Source: Rhodobacteraceae bacterium WFHF2C18
GTDB lineage: Bacteria; Pseudomonadota; Alphaproteobacteria; Rhodobacterales; Rhodobacteraceae
Reading direction: 5' to 3'
DNA length: 64,000 nucleotides
Assembly (NCBI GenBank): GCA_002166865.1
Contig: NHTQ01000004.1
Location: forward strand, 186,001 to 250,000
The notes beneath the pieces are model-generated. The model ran no database searches. It was not told the DNA's origin and saw only the letters and a list, made by a program, of their open reading frames with translations. Shown here in pieces: positions 15,638 to 25,464 of this stretch (positions are counted from its first letter, which is position 1; the number at the start of each line of letters is the position of its first letter). The position numbers and the translations under genes were made by a program.

Positions 15638-16638
15638 CAGTGATACCCCTCGTCGGGGTCCACCTTGCCGCGGAACACCCAGTAGGCATAGGCGGTGTAG
15701 CCCAGGATAAGGGGGATCAGGATCGCCGTGCCCACCAGGGTGAAGGCCAGGCTGGACTCCGGCGCCGCGGCGGCCCGGATGCTCAGCGACGGAGGCACGA
15801 TATAGGGGTAGAAGCTGATGCCCAGCCCGATGAAGCTGAACACGAAGAGCGCCAGGCTGGCCAGGAACGGCGCGTGATCGCCTTCGCGGTGCAGCCCGCG
15901 GAACAGCACGATGGCCGCTATCAGCAGCAGCACCGGCACGGCACCGCTGTAGAGGGCCGCCGGGAAGGTGAACCAGCGCTGGAAATAGACCGCGTCCTGA
16001 AACGGCGTCAGCAGGCTGACCACGCCGATCAGGGCCAGCGTGCCCAGCCCCAGCGGCCAGGCCAGCCGCCGCATCCGCGCCTGCAGGTCGCCTTCGGTCT
16101 TCATCACCAGCCAGGTGGCCCCCAGCAGGGCATAGCCCACCACCAGCGCCACGCCGGTCAGCAGGGAAAACGGCGTCAGCCAGTCCCACCAGCCGCCCGC
16201 GTAGGCGCGGTTCTCGATCTCGATGCCCTGCACCAGCGCGCCCAGGGCGATCCCCTGGCACAGCGCCGCCACCGTCGAGCCGCCGATGAAGGCGGCATCC
16301 CACACCCGCCGCCACCGCTGCGTGCGCCAGCGGTATTCGAAGGCCACGCCGCGGAACACCAGCGCCAGAAGCATCAGCACGATGGGCATGTAGAGCGCGG
16401 GCATCACCACCGCGTAGGCCAGCGGGAAGACGGCGAACAGCCCGCCGCCGCCCAGGATCAGCCAGGTCTCGTTGCCGTCCCAGACCGGCGCGACCGAGTT
16501 CATCATCACGTCGCGCTCCGGGGTGTCGCGGGCGAAGGGGAACAGGATGCCCACGCCCAGGTCGAAGCCGTCGAGGATCACGTAGACCAGCACGGCGAAC
16601 GCGATGAGCCCCGCCCAGATGACTGCCAGATCGACCAT
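15637..16638 (-). CDS. cydB: cytochrome bd-type ubiquinol oxidase subunit II
   Basis: Inner-membrane subunit of the terminal quinol oxidase, 333 residues with eight or nine helices. The N-terminus contains the family motif ILDGFDLGVGILFPF with the aspartate used in proton or quinol handling, followed by RDVMMNSVAPVWDGNETWLI. It is somewhat shorter than E. coli CydB, as usual in the CIO branch. It lies 12 bases after cydA and overlaps the DUF2474 peptide gene. Alternative name cioB. Confidence 0.95.
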   Translation of the reverse strand: MVDLAVIWAGLIAFAVLVYVILDGFDLGVGILFPFARDTPERDVMMNSVAPVWDGNETWLILGGGGLFAVFPLAYAVVMPALYMPIVLMLLALVFRGVAFEYRWRTQRWRRVWDAAFIGGSTVAALCQGIALGALVQGIEIENRAYAGGWWDWLTPFSLLTGVALVVGYALLGATWLVMKTEGDLQARMRRLAWPLGLGTLALIGVVSLLTPFQDAVYFQRWFTFPAALYSGAVPVLLLIAAIVLFRGLHREGDHAPFLASLALFVFSFIGLGISFYPYIVPPSLSIRAAAAPESSLAFTLVGTAILIPLILGYTAYAYWVFRGKVDPDEGYH

Positions 16639-16650
16639 CGTCTCGTCTCC

Positions 16651-18048
16651 TTATTCGCCGGGCATTTCCTGCGCCGGGGTGATGCCGGCACTCCGCAGCG
16701 GGCCCTCTTCCTCGATCCGGGGGCCGGTTTCGCCCGGCGCCCCGTTCATCAGCCGCAGGATGTAGTAGGTGCCGGCCCCGAAGATGAAGAAATAGACCAC
16801 GATGAAGACCAGCAGCGAGGTGCCCACCGCCGGCGCATCCACCGGCGACAGCGAATCGGCGGTGCGCATCAGGCCGTAGACCGTAAAGGGCTGCCGGCCC
16901 ACCTCGGTCGTGATCCAGCCCGCCAGCACCGCCACGAAACCCGAGGGCCCCATGACCACCGCCGCCCGGTGCAGCCAGGGCGCGTCGTACAGCCGGCCGC
17001 GCCAGCGGGCCCAGAGGCTCCAGAGCCCCAGCCCCAGCATGGCGAAGCCCAGGGCGACCATCACCCGGAACGACCAGAACACGATGCCGACGGGCGGCTC
17101 CTCGTCGTCGGGGATGGTGTCGAGCCCCGGCAGGGGCGCGTTGAGGTCGTGCTTGAGGATGAGCGAGGACAACTTGGGAATCTCGACGGCATAGTCGATC
17201 TCCTTGTTCTCGGCGTCCGGGATGCCGAACAGGATCAGCGGCGCGCCCTCGGGGTGGCTGTCATAGTGGCCTTCCATCGCCATGACCTTGGCGGGCTGGT
17301 GTTCCAGCGTGTTCAGCCCGTGCAGGTCGCCGGCGTAGATCTGCAGCGGCGTGACCAGCACCGCCATCCACATGCCCATCGAGAACATCTTGTGGGTGCC
17401 CGCGGTGGCCCGGCCGCGCCGCATCTGCCAGGCCGCGGCGCCCGCCACCACCAGGGCGGTGGTCAGGTAGGCCGCCAGCACCATGTGCCCCAGACGGTAG
17501 GGGAACGAGGGATTGAATACGATCTCCCACCAATCCTCGGGGACGAACTGCCCGTTCTCGGCGATGGCAAAACCCGCCGGCGTGTGCATCCAGCTGTTCA
17601 CGCTCAGGATCCAGGTGGCCGAGATCAGCGTGCCCACGGCGACCAGCGCGGTCGCCAGCATGTGCAGCCCGTCGCCCACGCGCTCGCGGCCGAACAGCAT
17701 GATCCCCAGAAACCCCGCCTCCAGGAAAAAGGCGGTCAGCACCTCGTAGGCCATGAGCGGGCCGATGACGGGCCCGGCCCGGTCGGAAAAGACCGACCAG
17801 TTGGTGCCGAACTGGTAGGACATCACGATACCCGAGACCACGCCCATGCCGAAGGCCACCGCGAAGATCTTCTTCCAGTAGTCGAAGAGGTCGCGGTACA
17901 GGCGCCGCCGCGTTTTCAGCCACAGCCCGTTCAGCACGGCCAGGTAGCTGGCCAGGCCGATCGAGAATGCGGGGAAGATGATGTGAAACGAGACCGTGAA
18001 GGCGAACTGGATGCGCGCCAGCGTCTCGGCCGTGAAACCCTCGAACAT
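16651..18048 (-). CDS. cydA: cytochrome bd-type ubiquinol oxidase subunit I, CIO type
   Basis: Haem-bearing subunit that oxidises ubiquinol and reduces oxygen without pumping protons. The 465-residue length indicates a short Q loop, the cyanide-insensitive (CIO) class. Visible features are the N-terminal RIQFAFTVSFHIIFPAFSIG with haem ligand H22, the conserved MRVMAMEGHYDSHPEG-like quinol region (KVMAMEGHYDS), and GWITTEVGRQPFTVYGLMRT. The start at MFEGFTAETLARIQ was chosen because GGGAGC precedes it and homologues begin there; an in-frame ATG lies 30 bases upstream. Order is cydA-cydB-DUF2474, with no CydDC in the window. Confidence 0.95.
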   Translation of the reverse strand: MFEGFTAETLARIQFAFTVSFHIIFPAFSIGLASYLAVLNGLWLKTRRRLYRDLFDYWKKIFAVAFGMGVVSGIVMSYQFGTNWSVFSDRAGPVIGPLMAYEVLTAFFLEAGFLGIMLFGRERVGDGLHMLATALVAVGTLISATWILSVNSWMHTPAGFAIAENGQFVPEDWWEIVFNPSFPYRLGHMVLAAYLTTALVVAGAAAWQMRRGRATAGTHKMFSMGMWMAVLVTPLQIYAGDLHGLNTLEHQPAKVMAMEGHYDSHPEGAPLILFGIPDAENKEIDYAVEIPKLSSLILKHDLNAPLPGLDTIPDDEEPPVGIVFWSFRVMVALGFAMLGLGLWSLWARWRGRLYDAPWLHRAAVVMGPSGFVAVLAGWITTEVGRQPFTVYGLMRTADSLSPVDAPAVGTSLLVFIVVYFFIFGAGTYYILRLMNGAPGETGPRIEEEGPLRSAGITPAQEMPGE

Positions 18049-18226
18049 CTCGAATGCTCCCGTCGTGTCCGGTGTCACATATCGACTTTAGAATGTACCT
18101 GTCCCCGGTCGAGGGCGGCCCCCCGCGTCGGGTTGACGCGCGGGGGCGGGCCCGGGTTCCGTGCCCTCTTGTCCGCGCCGCCGATTTGGCCGATATAAGG
18201 CACAGATGGACACAGAGGGAGCGCCG

Positions 18227-18538
18227 ATGCCCGCCCGTATCTACAAGCCCGCCCGCAACGCGATGCAGTCCGGCACCGCCCGGTCCAAGGAATGGGTGCT
18301 GGAATTCGTGCCCGCCACCCGGCGCGAGGTGGACCCGCTGATGGGCTGGACCTCGTCCTCGGATACCCAGGCCCAGGTCAAGCTGCATTTCCCGACCAAG
18401 AACGCGGCGCTGGAATACGCCGAGGAGCACGGGATCGACGCCGTCGTCCAAGAGCCCCACCGGCGCAAGCCCAACATCCGCCCCGGCGGTTACGGCGAGA
18501 ATTTCGCCTGCAACCGGCGCACGACCTGGACCCACTGA
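18227..18538 (+). CDS. ETC complex I subunit, NDUFS4-like
   Basis: Alphaproteobacterial homologue of mitochondrial NDUFS4 (18-kDa subunit), a peripheral stabilising subunit of NADH:quinone oxidoreductase. The 103-residue protein has [16 protein letters not shown] at the start, the core [22 protein letters not shown] and the C-terminal [22 protein letters not shown], all characteristic of the family. GAGGGA before the ATG at 18227 favours this start over an ATG 21 bases upstream. It lies apart from the nuo operon, as usual. Confidence 0.93.
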   Translation: MPARIYKPARNAMQSGTARSKEWVLEFVPATRREVDPLMGWTSSSDTQAQVKLHFPTKNAALEYAEEHGIDAVVQEPHRRKPNIRPGGYGENFACNRRTTWTH

Positions 18539-18671
18539 CCCTGATGCGGCGCTGTCTGCGCCGCAGTCCCCCGAAGTCATCCCCGGACCCGAACGCGCCG
18601 CGGCACGTTTCCGCCCGGTGCCGCGGCCCGCGGTGCCGCGCCCTTGCTCCGCCGTCGCGCCCGGCTTACAG

Positions 18672-19322
18672 ATGCGCGGCATGGGACGTCTTTTCGTGAT
18701 GCTGGCGGCGGTCTGGCTGGCCTTGGCACCTTCACAGGCCCGCGCGCACCCGCATGTCTTCGTCGATGTCGCGCTGCGGTTCGAGACGGACGACCAGGGC
18801 CGGCTGACCGGGGTCGAGGTCACCTGGCGATACGACGATTTCTACTCTCTGCTGGTGCTGTCCGACCGGGGCATGGATCCCGACGGCGACGGCCGGCTGA
18901 CCGCCCGGGAAAAGGCGGCGCTTGAGGGCTTCGACCTGGTCGAATGGCCCGATGGCTTCGACGGCGGGCTGTTCCTTCGGCAAGAGGCGCGTGACATCGC
19001 GCTCGGCCCGCCCGAGGCGCTGGGCGTGACGTTGGAGGGCAACCGGATCGTCTCGCGTCACCGCCGTGCCTTGGGGCCGGTGGCGCCGGCCGGCCTGGTG
19101 GTCAAACCCTATGATCCCTCCTATTACGCGGCGCTGACGCTGGTGGACGTGTCCGGCTTGCCTGCGGGCTGTGCCGGCACGGTGCAATCGCCCGACCGGG
19201 CCGAGGCCGCGGCGCGGGCGCAGGATGTCATGGGCGAGGTGAGCGAGGACCGCTTCGCCGAGGTGGAAGTGGGCGTGTACTACGCCGATACGCTTGAGGT
19301 GAGATGCGCACCCTCCTCCTGA
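18672..19322 (+). CDS. DUF1007 periplasmic protein with an EF-hand-like loop
   Basis: Exported protein of about 216 residues, the usual partner of NicO transporters. The signal peptide ([19 protein letters not shown]) is followed by [13 protein letters not shown], the DUF1007 opening with a probable metal-binding HxH. Residues around 75-85 read [17 protein letters not shown], a canonical calcium-binding EF-hand loop. The start is uncertain between two ATGs nine bases apart. It overlaps the next gene by 19 bases, which ties the two functionally. Role in periplasmic metal capture is inferred. Confidence 0.83.
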   Translation: MRGMGRLFVMLAAVWLALAPSQARAHPHVFVDVALRFETDDQGRLTGVEVTWRYDDFYSLLVLSDRGMDPDGDGRLTAREKAALEGFDLVEWPDGFDGGLFLRQEARDIALGPPEALGVTLEGNRIVSRHRRALGPVAPAGLVVKPYDPSYYAALTLVDVSGLPAGCAGTVQSPDRAEAAARAQDVMGEVSEDRFAEVEVGVYYADTLEVRCAPSS

Positions 19323-20176
19323 TCGCCGCGCTCGCGCTTCTGGCCGGCGCGCTCTGGCTCTGGGGGCTGGGCGGGGCCGAGGCGGTGGCCCGCTGGGCCG
19401 CCGAGGGCCAGCGCGAGGTGCAGTCGGCCATGGCCGGTCTGCTGCGCCGCTTGCGCGCCGGCGAGGGCGGGGCGCTGGCGGGACTTGTGGGGCTGTGCTT
19501 CGCCTACGGTGTTCTGCACGCTGCCGGGCCGGGTCACGGCAAGATCCTGATCGGCGGTTACGGGCTGGGGCGGCGGGTGCCCCTGCTGCGCCTGTCGCTG
19601 CTGTCGCTGGCGGCCAGCCTTGCGCAGGCGGGCACGGCGGTGGCGCTTGTCTATTGCGGCGTCGCGCTGCTGGAGCTGAGCCGCCCCGCGCTGACCGGGA
19701 TCGCCGAGGAGTTCATGGCACCGGCAAGCTACGCGGCCATCGCGCTTGTCGGGCTCTGGCTGGCGCTGCGCGGCCTGCGGCGGCTGGTGCGCGGGGCGGG
19801 CGCGGCCGGGGACTGCACGCAATGCGGCCATGCCCACGGTCCCTCCCCCGACGCGGCGGCCCGCGTGCGCGGCTGGCGCGACGGCGCCGCGCTGGTCGCG
19901 GCGGTGGCGCTGCGGCCCTGCACCGGCGCGCTTTTCGTGCTGATCCTGACCTGGCGCATGGGCATCGGCGCGGCCGGCATCATGGGGGCGGTGGCCATGG
20001 GGCTGGGCACCGCCGCGGTCACGGTCGGCGTGGCCCTGGCCGCCGTGACCCTGCGCGAGGGTCTTGTCACCCGCCTGGCCGCGACCGGGCCGCCGCGAGC
20101 CCTGCCGCTGGTGGAGCTTGGCGCCGGCCTGCTGGTCGCGGCGCTGGCCGCGCAGTTGCTGCTGGCCGCACTCTGA
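19304..20176 (+). CDS. NicO family nickel/cobalt-type transporter
   Basis: Inner-membrane protein of 290 residues with about six to seven helices. It carries the two NicO signatures, [16 protein letters not shown] and [15 protein letters not shown], and a Cys/His-rich cytosolic loop (CTQCGHAHG) that could bind the metal. The family includes RcnA-type exporters and uptake systems, so direction and metal (Ni, Co or possibly Zn) are not settled. The 19-base overlap with the DUF1007 gene shows they work together, as in many proteobacteria. Confidence 0.87.
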   Translation: MRTLLLIAALALLAGALWLWGLGGAEAVARWAAEGQREVQSAMAGLLRRLRAGEGGALAGLVGLCFAYGVLHAAGPGHGKILIGGYGLGRRVPLLRLSLLSLAASLAQAGTAVALVYCGVALLELSRPALTGIAEEFMAPASYAAIALVGLWLALRGLRRLVRGAGAAGDCTQCGHAHGPSPDAAARVRGWRDGAALVAAVALRPCTGALFVLILTWRMGIGAAGIMGAVAMGLGTAAVTVGVALAAVTLREGLVTRLAATGPPRALPLVELGAGLLVAALAAQLLLAAL

Positions 20177-20283
20177 GCACCGGTCCGGGGCTTGCGGCCC
20201 CAATGCTGGCCCGCGCCGGGGCGTTCCGGCCCGCGCCGGGGTTCGTGCTTCCGCTCCGGGGCCGGTTGGGCTAGGGCTTGGCC

Positions 20284-21645
20284 ATGCGCGCCACGACGAC
20301 ATACCGCCAGCATGCCCGGGCCGTCATCGGACTTGGGCTGCCGCTGGTCGGCAGCCACCTGGCGCAGTTTGCCATCACGCTCACCGACATCGCCATGCTG
20401 GGATGGTACGACGTGGGGGCGCTGGCCGCGGGCGTCATGGGCGGCGAGATGTTCTTCGTGCTCTTCATCATGGGGTCGGGTTTTGCCTGGGCGGTGATGC
20501 CCATGGTCGCCTCGGCCCGGAGCGCAGGCGACGAGCAGCAGGTCCGGCGGGTCACGCGGATGGGGCTCTGGGCCTCGGTGCTTTTCGGCTGCGCCGTGCT
20601 GCCGCTCCTGCTGGCCACCCAGCCCATCATGCGCGCGCTCGGCCAGACCGAGGAGGTCGCCCGCCTGGCCGGGGACTACAACCGCATCAACGGCTACGCG
20701 ATCTGGCCGGCGCTGCTGGTCATGGTGCTGAAATCCTATTTCGCCGCACTGGAGCGCACCCAGGTGGTGCTGTGGGTCACGGTGGCGGCGGTCGCGGTCA
20801 ACGCGGCTGTCAACTACGCCTTGATCTTCGGCAACCTCGGTGCGCCCGAGATGGGAATCGCGGGCGCCGCCGTGGCCTCGATCACGGTGCACGGGGTCTC
20901 GCTGGTCGCGCTGGTCGTGTACGCGCTGCGCGCCACGCCCCAGCACGCCCTGTTCCGGCGGCTGTGGCGGCCCGACTGGGAAGCCCTCGGCGCGGTCTTC
21001 CGGCTGGGCTGGCCCATCGGCATCACCAACCTGGCCGAGGTGGGGCTCTTCGCCGCCTCCTCGGTGATGATGGGCTGGCTGGGCACGCTGCCGCTGGCGG
21101 CCCACGGGATCGCGCTGCAGATCACCTCGGTCTTCTTCATGGTGCATCTGGGGTTGTCGAACGTGGCCACCGTGCGCGCCGGGCAGGCCCACGGCCGGGG
21201 CGACGGGCCCGGTCTGCGCGCTGGCGCGCAGGTGGTGATCGCGGTCTCGGCCGGAGCGGCACTGGCGACAGTGGTGATCTTTCTCACGCTTCCGGTGCCG
21301 CTGATCGGGTTGTTCATGGCCCCCGACGAGCCCGACCGCGCCGCGGTCACCGCCATCGGCGTGCGCCTGCTGGCGGCGGCGGCCCTGTTCCAGCTGGTGG
21401 ACGCGGGGCAGGTGCTGGCCCTGGGGCTGCTGCGCGGGGTGCAGGACACCCGGGTGCCGATGGTGATCGCCGGGCTGAGCTACTGGGCCGTGGGCATTCC
21501 CTGCAGCTACCTCTTGGGCTTCGTGCTGGGGATGGGCGGGGTCGGCGTCTGGCTGGGCCTTGCCGTGGGGCTCAGCTGCGCCGGCGTGCTGATGATGGCG
21601 CGCTTCTGGGGCTGGTCGGTACGGCGGCTGGATACGGCGCGCTGA
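20284..21645 (+). CDS. MATE family efflux transporter
   Basis: Twelve-helix inner-membrane exporter of 453 residues, expected to extrude cationic compounds in exchange for Na+ or H+. The two six-helix halves begin with GLPLVGSHLAQFAITLTDIAML and GWPIGITNLAEVGLFAASSVMM, typical MATE repeats, and the DinF/NorM-like motif ALGQTEEVARLAGDY is present. The ATG at 20284 is used; a TTG six bases earlier is less likely. It lies alone, 107 bases after the NicO gene, and is followed by a GC-rich tandem repeat. Confidence 0.92.
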   Translation: MRATTTYRQHARAVIGLGLPLVGSHLAQFAITLTDIAMLGWYDVGALAAGVMGGEMFFVLFIMGSGFAWAVMPMVASARSAGDEQQVRRVTRMGLWASVLFGCAVLPLLLATQPIMRALGQTEEVARLAGDYNRINGYAIWPALLVMVLKSYFAALERTQVVLWVTVAAVAVNAAVNYALIFGNLGAPEMGIAGAAVASITVHGVSLVALVVYALRATPQHALFRRLWRPDWEALGAVFRLGWPIGITNLAEVGLFAASSVMMGWLGTLPLAAHGIALQITSVFFMVHLGLSNVATVRAGQAHGRGDGPGLRAGAQVVIAVSAGAALATVVIFLTLPVPLIGLFMAPDEPDRAAVTAIGVRLLAAAALFQLVDAGQVLALGLLRGVQDTRVPMVIAGLSYWAVGIPCSYLLGFVLGMGGVGVWLGLAVGLSCAGVLMMARFWGWSVRRLDTAR

Positions 21646-21651
21646 CCCCGC

Positions 21652-21795
21652 GAGGCCCCGGCTCGGGGGCCGGGGCGGGACGGGCATGCGCCGGCCGTCC
21701 GGGCTCGGAGGCCCCGGCTCGGGGGCCGGGGCGGGGCGGGCACTGCGCCGGCCGTCCGGGCTCGGAGGTCCCGGCTCGGGGGCCGGGAGCGGGGC
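21652..21795. repeat. GC-rich tandem repeat, period 56-57 bases, about 2.5 copies
   Basis: Copies begin at 21652, 21708 and 21765 with GAGG(C/T)CCCGGCTCGGGGGCC and the second half GCGCCGGCCGTCCGGGCTCG. Each copy can fold by itself (CCCCGGCTCGGGGGCCGGGG). It fills the gap between the convergent MATE and DUF genes and may serve as a transcription stop. Confidence 0.85.
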
Positions 21796-22206
21796 CTACT
21801 CCTCGTCCTTTTTCAGCAGGCGGTCGGCCTTCTTGCGCACCAGCACGGTGCGCAGGTCGTGCATGGCCAGCAGCAGCGCGTCGGTCACCTCTTCCAGCTG
21901 CGCGTCGGTCGCGCGGGCCTGGGCCCAGTGGGCGGTGGTGTTGAGGTAGTCCACCGCGCGGTGGATGTCGTCGATGTCGCGCCAGGCCAGGATCTCGGCG
22001 CGTTCGGCCATCCATTCCTCGATCGCGGCGATGTCCCGCGCCGAGAGTTCGCGGTTGCCGTGCGGCTTGATCTCGCCCTTGCGGATGTTGACCACCGCGA
22101 TCTGGTCCATGTCGATCCGTCGCTGGCGGTTCTCGGTGTCCACGCGGAAGACGACGGCGCCGTTCTCGCGCACCCGGAAATAGTATTCGGGCAGATCGGC
22201 CGACAT
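21796..22206 (-). CDS. conserved hypothetical protein
   Basis: Soluble protein of 136 residues I do not assign to a named family. The N-terminal third looks like a small beta domain (YYFRVRENGAVVFRVDTENRQRRIDMDQIAVVN), the rest is helical and charged (ELSARDIAAIEEWMAER, TDAQLEEVTDALLLAMHDLRTVLVRKKADRLLKKDEE). It follows the aminotransferase gene by four bases on the same strand and is presumably co-transcribed. Composition matches neighbours and it looks like a genuine gene. Confidence 0.7.
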   Translation of the reverse strand: MSADLPEYYFRVRENGAVVFRVDTENRQRRIDMDQIAVVNIRKGEIKPHGNRELSARDIAAIEEWMAERAEILAWRDIDDIHRAVDYLNTTAHWAQARATDAQLEEVTDALLLAMHDLRTVLVRKKADRLLKKDEE

Positions 22207-22210
22207 GGTC

Positions 22211-23470
<1,260 letters not shown>

Positions 23471-23506
23471 TCAAGCGCGGACCCAGGATCACCGAAAGGA
23501 ACTGAC

Positions 23507-23911
23507 ATGGACAGCGACTCCCCCGACCGATGGTTCGACCCCGAGGCCACCACCTTCGGCGACCGGGTGGCGGGCGCCCGTGAACAGGCGGGGATGAGCC
23601 AGGGCGATCTGGCCAAGCGCCTCGGCGTCAAGCTCAAGACGCTGCGCGCCTGGGAAAACGACCTGAGCGAGCCGCGCGCCAACAAGCTGTCGATGATGGC
23701 GGGGCTTCTGAACGTCTCGCTGCTGTGGCTGCTCAGCGGCGAAGGGGACGGCCCCGGCAGCCCCGAGGAGGAGGGCGAACTGTCGACGGACGTCAACGAG
23801 ATGCTGACCGAGATCCGCGAGATCCGCGCGAGCCTCACGCAGTACACCGACCGCCTCGGGCGGCTGGAAAAGAACCTGCGCGCCAAGCTCAAGGACGAGG
23901 CCAGTGCCTGA
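23507..23911 (+). CDS. XRE-family transcriptional regulator
   Basis: Cytosolic DNA-binding protein of 134 residues. A helix-turn-helix of the Cro/CI type spans about residues 20-75 (GDRVAGAREQAGMSQGDLAK to KLSMMAGLLNVSLLWLLSG). The C-terminal half is charged and probably coiled (TEIRASLTQYTDRLGRLEKNL), perhaps for dimerisation. It overlaps sdhE by eight bases, so both are translated from one message. Target genes are unknown; the divergent aminotransferase gene is one candidate. Confidence 0.88.
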   Translation: MDSDSPDRWFDPEATTFGDRVAGAREQAGMSQGDLAKRLGVKLKTLRAWENDLSEPRANKLSMMAGLLNVSLLWLLSGEGDGPGSPEEEGELSTDVNEMLTEIREIRASLTQYTDRLGRLEKNLRAKLKDEASA

Positions 23912-24170
23912 CGAGGATACAGCGACCCGGCTCAAGCGGCTGCACATGCGTTCCATCCGGCGCGGCATCAAGGAGATGGATATCATCCTTTCGCGCTTCG
24001 CCGGGGAACGCCTGGCGGGGCTCGATGCTTCCGCGCTCGACACCTACGAGGACCTGCTTTCCGAAAACGATCAGGACCTTTACCAGTGGGTGACGGGCCA
24101 GCGGCCGCCGCCGACGCGCTACGCCGGTCTGATCGACCAGATCGAGGCCAGCGCCACCCCCGCGAAATAG
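23904..24170 (+). CDS. sdhE: FAD assembly factor SdhE
   Basis: Promotes covalent FAD attachment to SdhA of succinate dehydrogenase. The 88-residue helical protein has the essential RGxxE motif in RRGIKEMDIIL, followed by LDTYEDLLSENDQDLYQWVTGQRPPP, the family hallmark. Its start overlaps the end of the XRE gene. The sdh operon itself is not in the window. Confidence 0.93.
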   Translation: MPDEDTATRLKRLHMRSIRRGIKEMDIILSRFAGERLAGLDASALDTYEDLLSENDQDLYQWVTGQRPPPTRYAGLIDQIEASATPAK

Positions 24171-24231
24171 CTGGCATTTTACCCGGTTTCTCCGGGGTTT
24201 AACCGATTATTCGGTATTTTCGCGCAGCGTC

Positions 24232-24259
24232 CCTCTCCGAGCGGTTTCGCACGGAGAGG
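24232..24259 (+). promoter_or_regulatory. hairpin masking the ribosome site of the MarR gene
   Basis: CCTCTCCG at 24232-24239 is perfectly complementary to CGGAGAGG at 24252-24259, with a 12-base loop. The right arm contains the Shine-Dalgarno sequence GGAGAGG, and the start codon follows at 24263, so folding would block translation. Confidence 0.5.
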
Positions 24260-24262
24260 ATC

Positions 24263-24763
24263 ATGAGCTTGCACTCCCCCATGCCCGCCACGGGCGCGCA
24301 GCAGTCGTTCATGGGCAGCTATCTGGATGCGCTGTCGCTTGTCGAGCGGCTTCACCGGCTGCTGCTGGACGTCATCAAGGACGAGTTCGAACGCCTCGGC
24401 GTGCTGGAAATCAACGCCGTGCAGGCGCTCTTGCTGTTCAACATCGGCGACAACGAGGTCACGGCCGGCGAGCTGAAGACGCGCGGCTACTACCAGGGCA
24501 GCAACGTCAGCTACAACCTCAAGAAGCTGGTCGAGATGGGCTACATGCACCACCAGCGCTGCGAGGTCGACCGCCGCTCGGTCCGCGTGCGGCTGACCCA
24601 GAAGGGGCGCGAGATCCGCGATATCGTCGCCGCCCTGTTCGAACGCCACGCCACCGGCCTGCAAACCCGCGGCGTGCTCAGTGCCGACGGGATGGACCAG
24701 ATCACGGGGGCGCTGCGTCGTGTCGAACGCTACTGGACGGACCAGATCCGCTACATCTACTGA
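24263..24763 (+). CDS. MarR-type winged-helix regulator, LdtR-like
   Basis: Transcription factor of 166 residues with a MarR-type winged helix from about residue 50 to 120 (NEVTAGELKTRGYYQGSNVS, YNLKKLVEMGYMHHQRCEVD, RRSVRVRLTQKGREI). The close wording around YQGSNVSYNLKKLVEMGYM resembles the alphaproteobacterial regulator LdtR, which controls an L,D-transpeptidase gene and stress tolerance; the identification is from memory of the family. The 92-base upstream region is unusually AT-rich for this window and ends in a hairpin covering the ribosome site. Confidence 0.85.
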   Translation: MSLHSPMPATGAQQSFMGSYLDALSLVERLHRLLLDVIKDEFERLGVLEINAVQALLLFNIGDNEVTAGELKTRGYYQGSNVSYNLKKLVEMGYMHHQRCEVDRRSVRVRLTQKGREIRDIVAALFERHATGLQTRGVLSADGMDQITGALRRVERYWTDQIRYIY

Positions 24764-25464
24764 CGCAGCGACAGCGCCGGCGGGGCAAGCTCGCGCAAGA
24801 GCTTGCGGCGCATGGCACGCGCGAAATCGTCGAAATCGCGGGCCGTCTCCACAAACGCGCCGGGCCCGCGGATCACGTGGGCGCGGTAATAGCCCTCCAG
24901 CGACTTGACGTTCGTCAGGTCCTTGGTGGTGTTGGCCCGGCTGCGCGGCCCGATGACCAGGCCGTTGACCGTCACGCCGGAAAACGCGCCGCCCGCGACC
25001 GCGGCGGGGTGTGGGCCGCTGTTGGAGGGCCCGTCGCCCGAGATGTCCAGCACCCGCCGCCAGCAGCGCGCCTGCCCCGCCAAGAGCCCGGCACCGTGGG
25101 CCAGGGCCGCGCCGATGGCCGTGGCGGGGTCGTCGTAGAGGCTGCTGGTCGCGCGCAGTCGCGCCGCGGCCCGGTCAAGCGCGGCGGGGCCGTCCACCAC
25201 GGTCCAGTCCACCACCAGCCGTTGCTGCTCGGGTCCGCTCCACTCGAACACGGCCAGGCGCACCGGCGCCGCCGGCTGGGACAGGAAGGCCGCGCGCACC
25301 CCCGGCGCCTCGAGCGCCGCCGCCAGCCCGTCGCGCTGCAGCCCGTACTCGCGCGCGTCCACCGAACCCGAGACATCCAGCCCCAACGCCAGCGCCAGGC
25401 GGCAGTCGGCCCGGGCCGCGCCCGCGCACAGCAGGCAGGCCAGTGCCAGCAGCGCCGCCCTCAT
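24757..25464 (-). CDS. DUF1194 protein, vWA-like, exported (second copy)
   Basis: Exported protein of 235 residues with a signal peptide (ALLALACLLCAGAARA) and a von Willebrand A-like fold: strand LALALGLDVSGSVDAREY carries the MIDAS-like DxSxS, and RVLDISGDGPSN a second metal-site segment. It is the DUF1194 family, for which no function is known. It begins within the stop of the upstream paralogue (ATGA overlap). The two proteins share SGSVDA(R/A)EY, LQRDGLAAAL and RGPGAFVE-like blocks, so they arose by tandem duplication. Confidence 0.87.
   Translation of the reverse strand: MRAALLALACLLCAGAARADCRLALALGLDVSGSVDAREYGLQRDGLAAALEAPGVRAAFLSQPAAPVRLAVFEWSGPEQQRLVVDWTVVDGPAALDRAAARLRATSSLYDDPATAIGAALAHGAGLLAGQARCWRRVLDISGDGPSNSGPHPAAVAGGAFSGVTVNGLVIGPRSRANTTKDLTNVKSLEGYYRAHVIRGPGAFVETARDFDDFARAMRRKLLRELAPPALSLRQ

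Noticed and set aside
15031..18198. 1055-codon plus-strand frame opposite sodC, cydB and cydA
   Set aside because: Covers three real genes in antisense; translation is Gln/His/Arg-rich with no protein features.
21652..21795. Regular repeats resembling a small CRISPR array
   Set aside because: The copies are contiguous without variable spacers and there are no cas genes.
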